From an uncultured Roseobacter sp. (lineage in GTDB: Bacteria; Pseudomonadota; Alphaproteobacteria; Rhodobacterales; Rhodobacteraceae): DNA of 64,000 bases. Below are positions 9,759 to 18,567 of this stretch, in pieces (the stretch's first letter is position 1; each line of letters opens with the position of its first letter). A model generated the notes under the pieces. The model was given only the letters and a program-made list of their open reading frames with translations, was not told where the DNA came from and made no database searches. The DNA is taken from contig CANMWT010000007.1 in the NCBI GenBank assembly GCA_947501635.1, forward strand, positions 1-64,000, read 5' to 3'. The translations under genes and the position numbers were made by a program.

Positions 9759-10616
9759 TTGCCCGCAAAGAAATCCATAGACCTTTACGCGCTGACGTGG
9801 CGGGTGCCCATTATCCTGTGGCAACTGCTGTTCTTTGTCGGGCCGGTTCTGTTCATGGTCGCGATCTCGTTCTTTGTTGTGAAGAACTACCGCATGACCG
9901 AAGCTTTCGAGTTCGTGAACTGGCAGAAAATGCTCAGCCGCAGCTATTTCTGGGACAGCTACTGGTACACGCTGTTCATTGCCTCCTTCAGTGCGTCGGT
10001 TGCGATGATCGTGGCCTTCCCCGCTGCCTGGGCACTGGCTTTCCGCGCCTCTGACGCGTTGCGCCGGTGGGCGGTTTTCCTACTGATTATTCCGTTTTTC
10101 ACCTCGTATCTTGTACGCACCTTTTCGTGGTACGTGATCCTTGCGGAAAGTGGCGTGCTCAATGCAATGCTGGGGTTCGTGGGTCTGGGGCCGTTCACCA
10201 TGCTGAACACGCATTTCGGCACCGTAGTCGGCTATCTGACCCTGACCCTGCCACTGGCGGTAATCTTGCAGACCGTCACCATGGCCAACATCGACAAAAC
10301 CCTGATCGAAGCGGCCCGCAACCTTGGATGCAAACCTCTTGCCACGATCTGGCGGGTGGTGCTGCCGTTATCCAAAACAGGGTTCATCATCGCGGCGCTG
10401 TTTTGCTTTATCCTGTCCTTTGGCGACTTTGTGGCCCCGTTCTATCTCGGCGGCTCTCAGGAGCCGACGCTGCCCATCCTGATCCTCGATACGACGAAAT
10501 CAGGCCAGCAGTGGCCGCGCGCGGCGGTAGTCGCAATCATGATGATGCTCACACTCTTTACCATAGCCTTCACCGCCATCGCACTGGCTTACCGCAAGCC
10601 CAAAGGTGCGAAATGA
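9759..10616 (+). CDS. ABC transporter permease (PotB-like)
   Basis: A 285-residue inner-membrane permease with about six transmembrane helices and the EAA loop (IEAARNLGCKPLATIWRVVLP) that docks to the ATPase. No ATG fits; the TTG at 9759 is chosen because a GAAAGG site sits 9 bases upstream and it precedes the first helix by a suitable distance. The last four bases overlap the next permease (ATGA), so the pair is translationally coupled. It belongs to the importer operon 8543-12497. Confidence 0.88.
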   Translation: MPAKKSIDLYALTWRVPIILWQLLFFVGPVLFMVAISFFVVKNYRMTEAFEFVNWQKMLSRSYFWDSYWYTLFIASFSASVAMIVAFPAAWALAFRASDALRRWAVFLLIIPFFTSYLVRTFSWYVILAESGVLNAMLGFVGLGPFTMLNTHFGTVVGYLTLTLPLAVILQTVTMANIDKTLIEAARNLGCKPLATIWRVVLPLSKTGFIIAALFCFILSFGDFVAPFYLGGSQEPTLPILILDTTKSGQQWPRAAVVAIMMMLTLFTIAFTAIALAYRKPKGAK

Positions 10617-11410
10617 AGCAAAACCGCACCAGCAACATTCTCCTTGCGCTTTATGTGGCGCTTGTCTTCGTGTTCATCTTTGCGCCCATACTGTTTAGTC
10701 TGGTGTTCTCGCTGAACTCACAACGTTTCCCCACCATCCCGCTGGGTAGCTTTTCCACCGAATGGTACAGCAAGATCTGGAACGACCCGGACGTGTGGCG
10801 CGCCGTGATGAATTCGGTGATCGTGTCCAGCTGCACCGCGGTGGTCGCAACAACCCTCGGATTCTGCACGGCCTACACCGATTTTCGCTATAACTTCCGG
10901 TTCAAGGGTCTCTACCTCGCGCTGATCCTGTTGCCGCCGACCATTCCGCTTATCATCATGGCGCTGGCCATGCTTGCATGGCTGTCGCGGCTTGGACTGT
11001 CAGGCCAGCTTTGGTCGATCATCCTTGCCCACTCCGTGCTGACCGCCCCTTTTGCAATGGCGATCATCAGGCTGCGCCTGCACCAGATGGACCCCGACCT
11101 CGAAGCCGCCGCCTGGAACCTCGGCGGGAGCGAATGGCAGACCATGCGGCACGTCATCCTGCCGTTCTGCGCGCCTGCGATCGTGTCCTCGCTTTGTCTG
11201 ACCGCTGCCGTGTCATTCGATGAATTTGCGGTATCGTGGTTCGTTTCCGGCCTGAACAAGACAGTGCCGGTGGCGATCCTCGAAATTGTGCAAGGCAATA
11301 TCGACCCGCAGGTCAATGCCATAGGCACCTTCGTCTTCCTCACCTCGATGACGCTTGTCGTTCTCGCACAGGTGTTCCTTTTCAGCCGCCAGATAAAGAG
11401 CCATTCCTGA
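10613..11410 (+). CDS. ABC transporter permease (PotC-like)
   Basis: A 265-residue second permease with about six membrane helices. The EAA motif is EAAAWNLGGSEWQTMRHVIL. The ATG at 10613 overlaps the stop of the first permease (ATGA); the open frame further upstream is an artefact within that gene. It pairs with the PotB-like subunit to form the channel for the solute delivered by the Tat-exported binding protein. Confidence 0.9.
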   Translation: MKQNRTSNILLALYVALVFVFIFAPILFSLVFSLNSQRFPTIPLGSFSTEWYSKIWNDPDVWRAVMNSVIVSSCTAVVATTLGFCTAYTDFRYNFRFKGLYLALILLPPTIPLIIMALAMLAWLSRLGLSGQLWSIILAHSVLTAPFAMAIIRLRLHQMDPDLEAAAWNLGGSEWQTMRHVILPFCAPAIVSSLCLTAAVSFDEFAVSWFVSGLNKTVPVAILEIVQGNIDPQVNAIGTFVFLTSMTLVVLAQVFLFSRQIKSHS

Positions 11411-11411
11411 C

Positions 11412-12497
11412 ATGACAGAACCGCTTGTCACCTTTCGAAATGTAGAAAAACGTTTTGCCGATTTTGTCGCAGTACAGGACCTTAACCTGGATATCCACGA
11501 AGGCGAATTTCTGGCCATCATGGGGTCTTCGGGCTGCGGCAAGACCACGACGCTGAGAATGCTCGCAGGGCTGGAAAGCCCCACGCAGGGCGAGATCCAC
11601 ATCGGCGGCAGGTTGATGAACGACGTCAAACCGCATGAGCGGGACACACCGCTGGTCTGGCAGTCGCTGGCACTTTTTCCATTCCTGACCGCACGCGAAA
11701 ACGTAGAATTCGGGCTCAAGATGCGGGGCGTCGAAAAGGCCGAACGCAGGCGCCGCGCTCTGGACTGGCTGGAGCGTATGGACATTTCGGAGTTTGCGGA
11801 GCGCAACGTCGATACTCTGTCGGGTGGGCAAAAACAGCGCGTGGCGCTGGCCCGCAGTCTGGTGATGGAGCCACGGATGTTGCTGCTGGATGAGCCGTTG
11901 TCGGCGCTTGATGCCAATCTGGTGATCCGCATGCAAGGCGTTCTGACACGGCTGCAAAAGGAACTGGGTATCACCTTTGTCTATGTCACCCATTCTCAAT
12001 CGGAAGCCTTTGCAATGGCTGACCGGGTTGTCATCATGAGCCGTGGCAACATAGCTCAGGTCGGAACCCCCAAAGACATTTACCGCGCCCCCGCAAACCG
12101 CTTCGTCGCCGAGTTTGTCGGGCGCAACAACATTCTCTCCGGCAAAATTGACACCATCGATAGCGACACCGTGTCGATCACCACCCCCGCGGGTCAGTTT
12201 ACTGCCAAGCCGCCCGCTTTTGCCATTCAGTCCGGGCAGGACACCAGCTTTGTCGTCTCTGCCGATCTGGTGTCGCTGTCGCGCACGGCACCCGACGGCG
12301 GCAACAAAGTGCAGGCCACGCTGATCTCGGAAGAATTCATCGGCTCTGTGGTCACGCTTTTTCTGGAAAGCGCGGACGGGCACGAGTTCAAGGTACAAAT
12401 GCAGGAGCGCGAACTGCTCGACCTTGACCTTGCCGCCGACCAGTCCGTTTGGCTGAGCTGGTCCGCCGGCAACGCGCATATTCTGGAAGGAGGTTGA
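11412..12497 (+). CDS. ABC transporter ATP-binding protein (PotA-like)
   Basis: A 361-residue ATPase with Walker A GSSGCGKTT, Q-loop WQSLALFPF, signature LSGGQKQR, Walker B MLLLDEPLSALDA and H-loop THSQSEA, followed by a TOBE-type C-terminal domain from about residue 240, as in PotA/MalK importers. It begins one base after the permease stop. Its own stop overlaps the start of the deacetylase-fold gene by one base (TGATG), tying transport to the downstream enzymes. Confidence 0.93.
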   Translation: MTEPLVTFRNVEKRFADFVAVQDLNLDIHEGEFLAIMGSSGCGKTTTLRMLAGLESPTQGEIHIGGRLMNDVKPHERDTPLVWQSLALFPFLTARENVEFGLKMRGVEKAERRRRALDWLERMDISEFAERNVDTLSGGQKQRVALARSLVMEPRMLLLDEPLSALDANLVIRMQGVLTRLQKELGITFVYVTHSQSEAFAMADRVVIMSRGNIAQVGTPKDIYRAPANRFVAEFVGRNNILSGKIDTIDSDTVSITTPAGQFTAKPPAFAIQSGQDTSFVVSADLVSLSRTAPDGGNKVQATLISEEFIGSVVTLFLESADGHEFKVQMQERELLDLDLAADQSVWLSWSAGNAHILEGG

Positions 12498-13396
12498 TGG
12501 TGCTTCGCAATCCGCTCCCCTGGCCCAACGGGGCAAAATGCGCTGTGGCGATCACGTTCGACATGGACGCAGACAGCCTCATCCACATCGCCAAACCCGA
12601 TGACAGCCACCGCCGGCTCTACCCGATTTCGATGGGCCGCTATGGCCCCAATGTGGCTGTGCCCCGCATACTTGATACGTACCGCCGGTTCGGCCTCAAG
12701 CAGTCTTTCTTTATCCCTGGATGGTGCCTTGAGCAGTATCCGCAAACCGTTGAAGATATCCTCTCCGACGGCCATGAAATTGGCCATCACGGCTATTTGC
12801 ATGAGGACCCGATCACGACATACGGCAACCAGCGCGAGTGGTTTGAAAAGACGCTCGACGCGCACGCCCGCATCTGTGGCCGGCTGCCACAAGGGTATCG
12901 CGCGCCGGTCTACAACATCACCGACGAAGTGATCGACCTGATGCTGGAACACGGCATGCGATATGACAGCTCACTGATGGGAGACGACATTCCCCATGCG
13001 CTGGAAACGCCCAAGGGGCGCCTTTTCGAGATGCCCGTGCATTGGGGCACGGACGACTGGCCGCCCTTCGCTCATTACGAAGAAATCGGCTATATGATGC
13101 CTGTCAAAGCGCCCTCGGAAGGGCTGAACGCGTTTTGGGAAGAGTTCGAAGCGCAATATGCGGCAGGCGGTTTCTTTATGTTGATCGTGCACCCTTTCCT
13201 GACAGGGCGTCTTGCGCGCTGGCGGCTGGTAGAGAAGTGGATCGAGGAAACGCTGGAAACCCGTGATGTCTGGTTTACCACGCTCGCAGGTATTGCCGAT
13301 CACATGGAGGCACTGGAAAAGGCGGGAACATGGTCCCCGTCGGTTGAAAAGATGCCGTTTTTTGACGCTCCTCCATCAGGGCGGAAAGGGGTTTGA
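12497..13396 (+). CDS. Polysaccharide-deacetylase-fold hydrolase
   Basis: A 299-residue NodB-fold protein. The metal/catalytic motifs are present: FDMDAD (motif 1), GHEIGHHGYLHED (motif 2 with the His pair) and GYRAPVYNIT (motif 3). The subfamily resembles the PuuE/CDA1 group, some of which open cyclic ureides such as allantoin rather than deacetylate polysaccharides. GGAAGGAGG directly precedes the ATG at 12497, which overlaps the ATPase stop by one base. Placed between an importer ATPase and a cytosine deaminase, it is more likely a cyclic amide or amide hydrolase than a cell-wall enzyme; that is inference. Confidence 0.82.
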   Translation: MVLRNPLPWPNGAKCAVAITFDMDADSLIHIAKPDDSHRRLYPISMGRYGPNVAVPRILDTYRRFGLKQSFFIPGWCLEQYPQTVEDILSDGHEIGHHGYLHEDPITTYGNQREWFEKTLDAHARICGRLPQGYRAPVYNITDEVIDLMLEHGMRYDSSLMGDDIPHALETPKGRLFEMPVHWGTDDWPPFAHYEEIGYMMPVKAPSEGLNAFWEEFEAQYAAGGFFMLIVHPFLTGRLARWRLVEKWIEETLETRDVWFTTLAGIADHMEALEKAGTWSPSVEKMPFFDAPPSGRKGV

Positions 13397-13397
13397 G

Positions 13398-13844
13398 ATG
13401 ATGACCGAAGACGACAAACGCATGCTGCGCGTCGCCTATGAAGAGGCGAAAGCAGGATATGACGAGGGCGGGTGCCCCATCGGATCGGTGCTGGCGCGCG
13501 GGGGGCAGGTGGTCTCTCAGGGTCGCAACCAGCGGGTACAGGGCGGTGACCCGATCGCGCATGGCGAAATGGACGCGTTGCGCAAGGCCGGTCGGCAAAA
13601 GACATACCGCGACACCGTGCTTTATACGTCACTGAGCCCCTGCATGATGTGCTCAGGCACGATCATTCAGTTCGGCATCCCCCGGGTCGTGATCGGCGAC
13701 ACCCAGAATTTCGGCGGCAACGAAGAGTTCTTGCGGTCGCGCGGAGTCGAGGTCGTCATTGCCGAAGACCCCGACTGCATCGCCCTGATGAAACGCTTTA
13801 TCGCCGAAAAGCCCGAACTGTGGGCAGAGGATATCGCGGACTGA
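13398..13844 (+). CDS. Cytosine deaminase, yeast FCY1 type
   Basis: A 148-residue zinc deaminase: HGEMDALRKAG (His ligand and catalytic Glu) and SLSPCMMCSGTII (two Cys ligands). Overall it resembles yeast cytosine deaminase closely, including the EGGCPIGSVL segment, the second-half IPRVVIGDTQNFGGNEEFL and the C-terminal pattern KPELWAEDIAD (yeast ends in RPQDWFEDIGE). It would convert cytosine, or a related aminopyrimidine, to uracil and ammonia in the cytoplasm. The start follows the deacetylase-fold stop by one base. Last gene of the operon. Confidence 0.85.
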   Translation: MMTEDDKRMLRVAYEEAKAGYDEGGCPIGSVLARGGQVVSQGRNQRVQGGDPIAHGEMDALRKAGRQKTYRDTVLYTSLSPCMMCSGTIIQFGIPRVVIGDTQNFGGNEEFLRSRGVEVVIAEDPDCIALMKRFIAEKPELWAEDIAD

Positions 13845-13862
13845 CAGACTGATAGACTGACA
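13839..13862. repeat. Three tandem copies of GACTGAYA across a stop codon
   Basis: GACTGACA, GACTGATA, GACTGACA run head to tail. The first copy contains the deaminase TGA stop. Probably a replication-slippage product. Confidence 0.6.
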
Positions 13863-13880
13863 GCCGGAACGTCTGGATGC

Positions 13881-14996
13881 TTACGCGCTTTGATGGGGAA
13901 AATAATCCTCGCACCCGCCTTCGCGGTAGACATCGGCCGTGCAGCAATGCAACCCGCCGCCAAAGGCATAGGCATCGCGCAGTTCGACTTCGACCACTTC
14001 CATGCCCAATTTGTCCATCTGTTCAGCTTGGTAGACCTCTGATTTTTCGACACAGACGGTTTTGGGATCCAGCACCAGCACATTCATCGACAGCCACACA
14101 CTGGAGTAGCACAGCGGCGGCGGCGTGTTGTGGGCCGGCTGTGCCGCATCCACGATTTCCCAGCCGTTGCGTTCAAACAAATCGCGCTGGTCGTCCGGCA
14201 GCCGCCGCTGCGGGTTGTTCAGGATCAGACCCGGTCGCAGGGGGGTAAAGGTCGCATCAATATGGATCGGATAGGGATCACCGGGGAAGTTGACCGTATG
14301 CACGCGGTGGTCCGGGTAGTGCCTGCGCAACCACTCGATTCCCTTCAGGTTGGTTGTAAAGCCGTGCTGCACAACAAGGTCGCGCCCGAAACGCAGCACG
14401 TCTGCCGCATCGAACAGAGGCTCTTCCTCGGTCGTCACAAAGAACTTCTCGGCCGCCCACTGTAGGCGTTTCTCGACACCGATTTTATCCGACAGGTAGT
14501 CGGGGTGGTAATCGGCATCGGTCAGCCGCGGTTTGGGTGCGGCCTCGTGGCGGAAATTAGGGTCTTCATCCCAATAGCGCTGCAACAGGGGGCGGTAGTT
14601 GAGATACTCAAACCAACGGCAGCGATAGGACATGGTCGCTTCAAGGATCTCAGAGCCAACGGTCAAAAGCACATCGCGGGGCGGCATGCAGCCAAACTGG
14701 CTGTCGGTGTGGAAATCCGGTGTTGTGACAGGCAGCGCGTGGTCAATCGGCTCCGGGCGGTCGACGCGCACACCACGCGCTTCAAGCTGGGCCGCAAATG
14801 CATCCAGCAACTCGTTTGCGCGATCAATCGTTTCCTGCGGGCGTCGCCCCCACTGCCCGCGCATATCGCTGTCTTCAGGCACTTTGGCCTCGAGCGCGGG
14901 TTCTTCAGGAGGAATATGACAATCATCCGCCCGCCCGACGATCACGTGTCTAAGCGGGTCCCACTCGTTCCAACTGTTCACAACGGTCTTTTGCAT
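13881..14996 (-). CDS. Glycine amidinotransferase (AGAT)-like protein
   Basis: A 371-residue amidinotransferase. The active site of the AGAT family is visible: HIDATFTPL (catalytic His) and GGGLHCCTADVYREG (catalytic Cys; animal AGAT has GGGFHCWTCDVRRRG). MSYRCRWFEYLNYR and FDAADVLRFGRD correspond to substrate-binding segments. AGAT moves the amidino group from arginine to glycine to make guanidinoacetate; bacterial relatives use various amine acceptors. The ATG at 14996 with GGGAGGC 6 bases upstream is chosen over an upstream in-frame start. It is convergent with the cytosine deaminase and divergent from the alcohol dehydrogenase. The acceptor is unknown. Confidence 0.85.
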   Translation of the reverse strand: MQKTVVNSWNEWDPLRHVIVGRADDCHIPPEEPALEAKVPEDSDMRGQWGRRPQETIDRANELLDAFAAQLEARGVRVDRPEPIDHALPVTTPDFHTDSQFGCMPPRDVLLTVGSEILEATMSYRCRWFEYLNYRPLLQRYWDEDPNFRHEAAPKPRLTDADYHPDYLSDKIGVEKRLQWAAEKFFVTTEEEPLFDAADVLRFGRDLVVQHGFTTNLKGIEWLRRHYPDHRVHTVNFPGDPYPIHIDATFTPLRPGLILNNPQRRLPDDQRDLFERNGWEIVDAAQPAHNTPPPLCYSSVWLSMNVLVLDPKTVCVEKSEVYQAEQMDKLGMEVVEVELRDAYAFGGGLHCCTADVYREGGCEDYFPHQSA

Positions 14997-15145
14997 AGAT
15001 GCCTCCCAGATAACCGAATTCCTCTTAGAAGGATTGCCAGACCGCAGCAAGAACCCTTCTTCATCGGCGCAAAATGCGGGCTGGCGCAGGCTTGACAACG
15101 CCTTGTCCATAGCCATGGTGCCAGCCGCAAAAGGGAGGAAATGTG

Positions 15146-16180
15146 ATGCGCGCAGCCGTTGTCAGAACGTTCAATGAAAACCTGTCCATTGAAACCGTGG
15201 CCGATCCGATCTGCCCCGATGACGGTGTAGTGCTCAGGGTCGAGGCCTGCGGCGTGTGCCGCTCTGACTTTCACGGCTGGACCGGCGAGCATCCCAAGGT
15301 GCAAAATGGCTCGATCCTCGGGCATGAGTATTGTGGCACCGTTGTTGAAGCGGGTCCGCAAGCCAGACACAAGGTCGGCGACCGGCTGATCGCGCCATTC
15401 ATCCTGGCCTGCGGCAGCTGCCCCGCCTGTCACCAGGGCGTGTCAAATACATGCGCGCATCAGATTGTTCCGGGTTTTGGCGCTCCGGGTGCTTATGCGG
15501 AATACGTGGCCGTGCCCTTTGACCACAACCTTGTGCACCTGCCCGCTTCCATGTCCCCTGCCCTCGCCGCGGGGCTGGGCTGCCGTGTCACCACCGCCTG
15601 GCACGCGCTGACCGACCGGGCGGCGGTTAAAGCCGGGGAATGGGTTGCCGTGCACGGCACCGGTGGTATCGGCCTCGCCACCTTGTTGCTGGCCAAAATG
15701 CTGGGCGCACAGGTCGTCGTTGTGGACGTTGTCGAAGAAAAGCTGGCACATGCTCGCACGCTGGGGGCTGATGCTGCGGTCAATGCTGCAACCACGGACG
15801 CGGCAGCAGCGATCCGTGATATCACGGGCGGCGGCGCACAGGTCTCTGTCGAGGCGCTGGGGATCGAGGTCACAACCAACGCCTCTGTCGACTGTCTGGC
15901 AACGCTGGGACGTCATGTTCATGTCGGCATGCCTGCGGGCGACGGGATGATGCAACTCAATCTGCGCGCGATCTACTCCAAGCAACTTTCGTTTTTCGGC
16001 ACGCGCGGCATGCCGGCGTGGAAATACCCGACCTTGCTCGACATGATCGAACGCGGGCAGGTAGACATCAGCCCTATGGTCGCGCGCGAAGTGGCCCTGT
16101 CCCAAGCCAGCGACGAGTTGCGCGCGATGCATGGACCGACCGCGCCGGGAACAGCCGTCATCACCGACTTTGCAGCCTGA
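15146..16180 (+). CDS. Zinc-dependent medium-chain alcohol dehydrogenase
   Basis: A 344-residue MDR enzyme. Catalytic zinc ligands lie in GVCRSDFHGWTGEHP and GHEYCG. The structural zinc site is the four-Cys cluster in ACGSCPACHQGVSNTC, and the NAD(P) site is GTGGIGLATLL. It oxidises an alcohol or reduces an aldehyde with NAD(P). A GGGAGG site lies 7 bases before the ATG at 15146 (a GTG three bases earlier is possible). It diverges from the amidinotransferase and ends 8 bases from a convergent nitroreductase. Substrate unknown. Confidence 0.88.
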   Translation: MRAAVVRTFNENLSIETVADPICPDDGVVLRVEACGVCRSDFHGWTGEHPKVQNGSILGHEYCGTVVEAGPQARHKVGDRLIAPFILACGSCPACHQGVSNTCAHQIVPGFGAPGAYAEYVAVPFDHNLVHLPASMSPALAAGLGCRVTTAWHALTDRAAVKAGEWVAVHGTGGIGLATLLLAKMLGAQVVVVDVVEEKLAHARTLGADAAVNAATTDAAAAIRDITGGGAQVSVEALGIEVTTNASVDCLATLGRHVHVGMPAGDGMMQLNLRAIYSKQLSFFGTRGMPAWKYPTLLDMIERGQVDISPMVAREVALSQASDELRAMHGPTAPGTAVITDFAA

Positions 16181-16188
16181 CATAGCTG

Positions 16189-17031
16189 CTAATCAAGCGT
16201 GAAGCCCTGTGCGCGAACGTAGGCGCCGAACCCTGCGCGCTCTTGTGCACTGTACTGACGCACCTTGTCGTCCGACCAGCCGTATTGCGCCGTCTCGCCG
16301 AAGGTCTCGGCATACCGTTGCGTCGCATAGGGCTGGCTCCTTGCGCGCGCAGCATCATACTCCCGCACCGCCTGCTCCAGCCCGTCCTCGCCGTAGTGGT
16401 CCGTGTGGCAGGTGACGTCCAGCGGCAACCTTTTTGACACCGTCGGAGGGTTTTGGGGATAGCCGATGGCCAGACCAGCGAGCGGAAACACATGCGGCGG
16501 CAACTGCAACAGCTGCGATACGGCCGTTGCCTCGTTGCGCACCGCGCTGATGGGGCAGCACCCCAGACCGATAGCCTCTGCAGCGGTGACAAAAGCACCA
16601 AGGGCGATCGCCGCATCGGCCACCGCGTTGAAGAATGCATCAAGGTGATCGTTGGCAAAAGGCACCCCATGCCATTCGTGCAGCAGGCGCTGGCGTCGGT
16701 TATTGCCGCAAAAGACCGCAATCATCGGCGCAGCGGCAACCCAATCCTGTCCAACCACCCGCTGAGCAAGCTGCGTGCGCACATCAGGCGACTTCAGCAG
16801 GATGATGTCACGTTGCTGCAGATCGCTCTTGGTCGGGGCCGCAAGTGCGGCCGCGCAAAGCACATCTAAAACATCATCGGGCACCGGCATTTCCAGAAAT
16901 GACCGACAGGAACCGCGCGACAACATCTGCGCCAGCGTATCATTTGCCGGCAGCACATCGGTTGTGGCCAGCGCCGCGCCGTAGCGCGTCGCAATGCGGG
17001 CCGCCATGTCTTGTTGTTGATTGTCACTCAT
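16189..17031 (-). CDS. Nitroreductase-family flavoprotein
   Basis: A 280-residue FMN-dependent nitroreductase of the NfsA/Frp-like kind: LSRGSCRSFLEMPVPDDVL near residue 40 (FMN phosphate contact), APTKSDLQQRDIILLK, and AAEAIGLGCCPISAVRN before the C-terminal extension. It reduces a nitro or quinone substrate with NAD(P)H. No good ribosome site precedes either the ATG at 17031 or a GTG at 17049; the ATG is preferred. Monocistronic, convergent with the alcohol dehydrogenase and divergent from the complex-II-like operon. Confidence 0.85.
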   Translation of the reverse strand: MSDNQQQDMAARIATRYGAALATTDVLPANDTLAQMLSRGSCRSFLEMPVPDDVLDVLCAAALAAPTKSDLQQRDIILLKSPDVRTQLAQRVVGQDWVAAAPMIAVFCGNNRRQRLLHEWHGVPFANDHLDAFFNAVADAAIALGAFVTAAEAIGLGCCPISAVRNEATAVSQLLQLPPHVFPLAGLAIGYPQNPPTVSKRLPLDVTCHTDHYGEDGLEQAVREYDAARARSQPYATQRYAETFGETAQYGWSDDKVRQYSAQERAGFGAYVRAQGFTLD

Positions 17032-17128
17032 AAGGATCAGCGTATCCACTCTTATTTGTAATTTTGCCTTACAATTATCTTAAGATTTTATCGCGTTTAT
17101 TAAGGCATACTTTCATATATACTCTGCC

Positions 17129-17884
17129 ATGAAGATCGCGGTCATTGAAAGTCTTCAGGAGACACCAGTGCAGAATTTACGGGTCACGATTGAACGCGGG
17201 CCGGATCAGCCGAACGCCCAGCGCGAGTTTGACGTCCCGGCACAGGCGAACCAGACCGTTTTGGACGTGGTGTCTTGGATACAGCAAAATGCCGACCCGA
17301 CCCTGAGCTACAGGTTCGCCTGTCGCGTCGGCATGTGCGGCAGCTGCGCGATGATGGTGAACGGGGTGCCTCGGTGGACCTGCCGCACCCATATCTCCAA
17401 AGTGCTGGAGGGCGACAGCGTCACGATCGGGCCTTTGCGCAACTTGCCCGTCATCAAAGACCTTGCAGTTGATATGGATCCGTTTTTTGACAAATGGGTC
17501 GCCGCAGAAGGTGTGCATCACGGCGCTTTGACACGGGATGACCCTATAGCGCCAGTAGATCCAGCGGAAGCTGCGCGCGGCCAAGCAGATGCGGGCATCG
17601 AATGCATCAACTGTTCTGTGTGCTATGCGGCATGCGACACCGTGACCGGCAACCCCGATTACCTCGGCCCTGCGGCCCTGCAACGGGCATGGACCTTGTT
17701 GAACGACAGTAAAGACAGCGCACGCAACGCCATTCTGGAGGCGGTCTCTGGAGTTGGAGGCTGCCACAACTGCCATTCCATCGGATCGTGCACCGCCTAT
17801 TGTCCGAACGATCTGGACCCGCTTTCGGCCATTGCCGGCCTCAAGCGGGAAACAGCAAAATCCTTTTTCAAACGCGGGCGCTGA
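17129..17884 (+). CDS. sdhB: Succinate dehydrogenase/fumarate reductase-like iron-sulfur subunit
   Basis: A 251-residue complex-II B subunit. The 2Fe-2S ferredoxin domain is CRVGMCGSCAMMVNG with a later Cys in WTCRTH. The 4Fe-4S and 3Fe-4S clusters are in CINCSVCYAACD and CHNCHSIGSCTAYCPND. It carries electrons from the flavoprotein to the membrane quinone site. It starts the operon; the next gene overlaps its stop (TGATG). An in-frame ATG 39 bases into the gene region is absent, so the precise N-terminus (17129, or a GTG at 17168) is open. This looks like an additional complex II rather than the TCA-cycle set, because a fumarase follows instead of TCA genes. Confidence 0.85.
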   Translation: MKIAVIESLQETPVQNLRVTIERGPDQPNAQREFDVPAQANQTVLDVVSWIQQNADPTLSYRFACRVGMCGSCAMMVNGVPRWTCRTHISKVLEGDSVTIGPLRNLPVIKDLAVDMDPFFDKWVAAEGVHHGALTRDDPIAPVDPAEAARGQADAGIECINCSVCYAACDTVTGNPDYLGPAALQRAWTLLNDSKDSARNAILEAVSGVGGCHNCHSIGSCTAYCPNDLDPLSAIAGLKRETAKSFFKRGR

Positions 17885-18216
17885 TGCTGAACCTTCGTCT
17901 TTACATGCTGCAGCGGCTCACTGCCCTTTTGATGGCACCACTGGTGCTGGGTCACCTCGCGGTCATGATCTATGCCATCCAAGGCGGGTTGAGTGCCGCT
18001 GAGATACTGGGGCGGACCCAAGGTTCGGCCCTTTGGTTCACCTTCTACGGCACCTTTGTCGTAGCAGTCTCGATACATGGCGCTATCGGCTTGCGCAGCA
18101 TTCTGCATGAGTGGGCAGGCCTGAAGGGCGCGCTGCTTGAGGCCGTGATGTGGCTTGCAGGGATTGGCCTTTTCATCTTGGGAGCGCGCGCCGTTTGGGC
18201 CGTAACCTTCGCATGA
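17884..18216 (+). CDS. Complex-II-like membrane anchor subunit
   Basis: A 110-residue protein with three predicted membrane helices. A His-Gly element, HGAIGLRSILHEW, in the second half matches the haem/quinone side of complex-II anchors. The ATG at 17884 overlaps the Fe-S subunit stop by one base. It pairs with the next gene to anchor the enzyme and bind quinone. Confidence 0.78.
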   Translation: MLNLRLYMLQRLTALLMAPLVLGHLAVMIYAIQGGLSAAEILGRTQGSALWFTFYGTFVVAVSIHGAIGLRSILHEWAGLKGALLEAVMWLAGIGLFILGARAVWAVTFA

Positions 18217-18566
18217 CCCGGACCGCCGATATCAAATTGCGCGCGCACCCCTTGTGGCTCGCCTATATCCTGCACCGCCTGTCAGGCCTCGCACTGGCCG
18301 TTTTCCTGCCCTTTCACTTCTGGGTGCTGAGCCTGGCGGTTACCCGCCCGGACCAGCTGGACGGGTTTCTGACACTGACAGAGGCACATGTGGTAAAGCT
18401 GGCCGAGGTCGGTCTGGTTTTCCTTCTGGCGGTTCATATGTTCGGCGGTCTGCGCCTGATGGCGCTCGAATGGCTGCCTTGGACCCCGTCACAAAAGAGT
18501 TTGGCCGCAGGGGCGACAGCCGCGTCTTTCCTGATCGCCTGCCTCTTCTTTCTAAAGGCGATTTGA
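18213..18566 (+). CDS. Complex-II-like membrane anchor subunit (SdhC type)
   Basis: A 117-residue protein with three membrane helices. The SdhC hallmark HRLSGLALAV follows a short N-terminal amphipathic part, and HMFGGLRLMALEW carries the second conserved His. The start overlaps the previous gene by four bases (ATGA). The flavoprotein starts one base after its stop. Confidence 0.82.
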   Translation: MTRTADIKLRAHPLWLAYILHRLSGLALAVFLPFHFWVLSLAVTRPDQLDGFLTLTEAHVVKLAEVGLVFLLAVHMFGGLRLMALEWLPWTPSQKSLAAGATAASFLIACLFFLKAI

Positions 18567-18567
18567 T

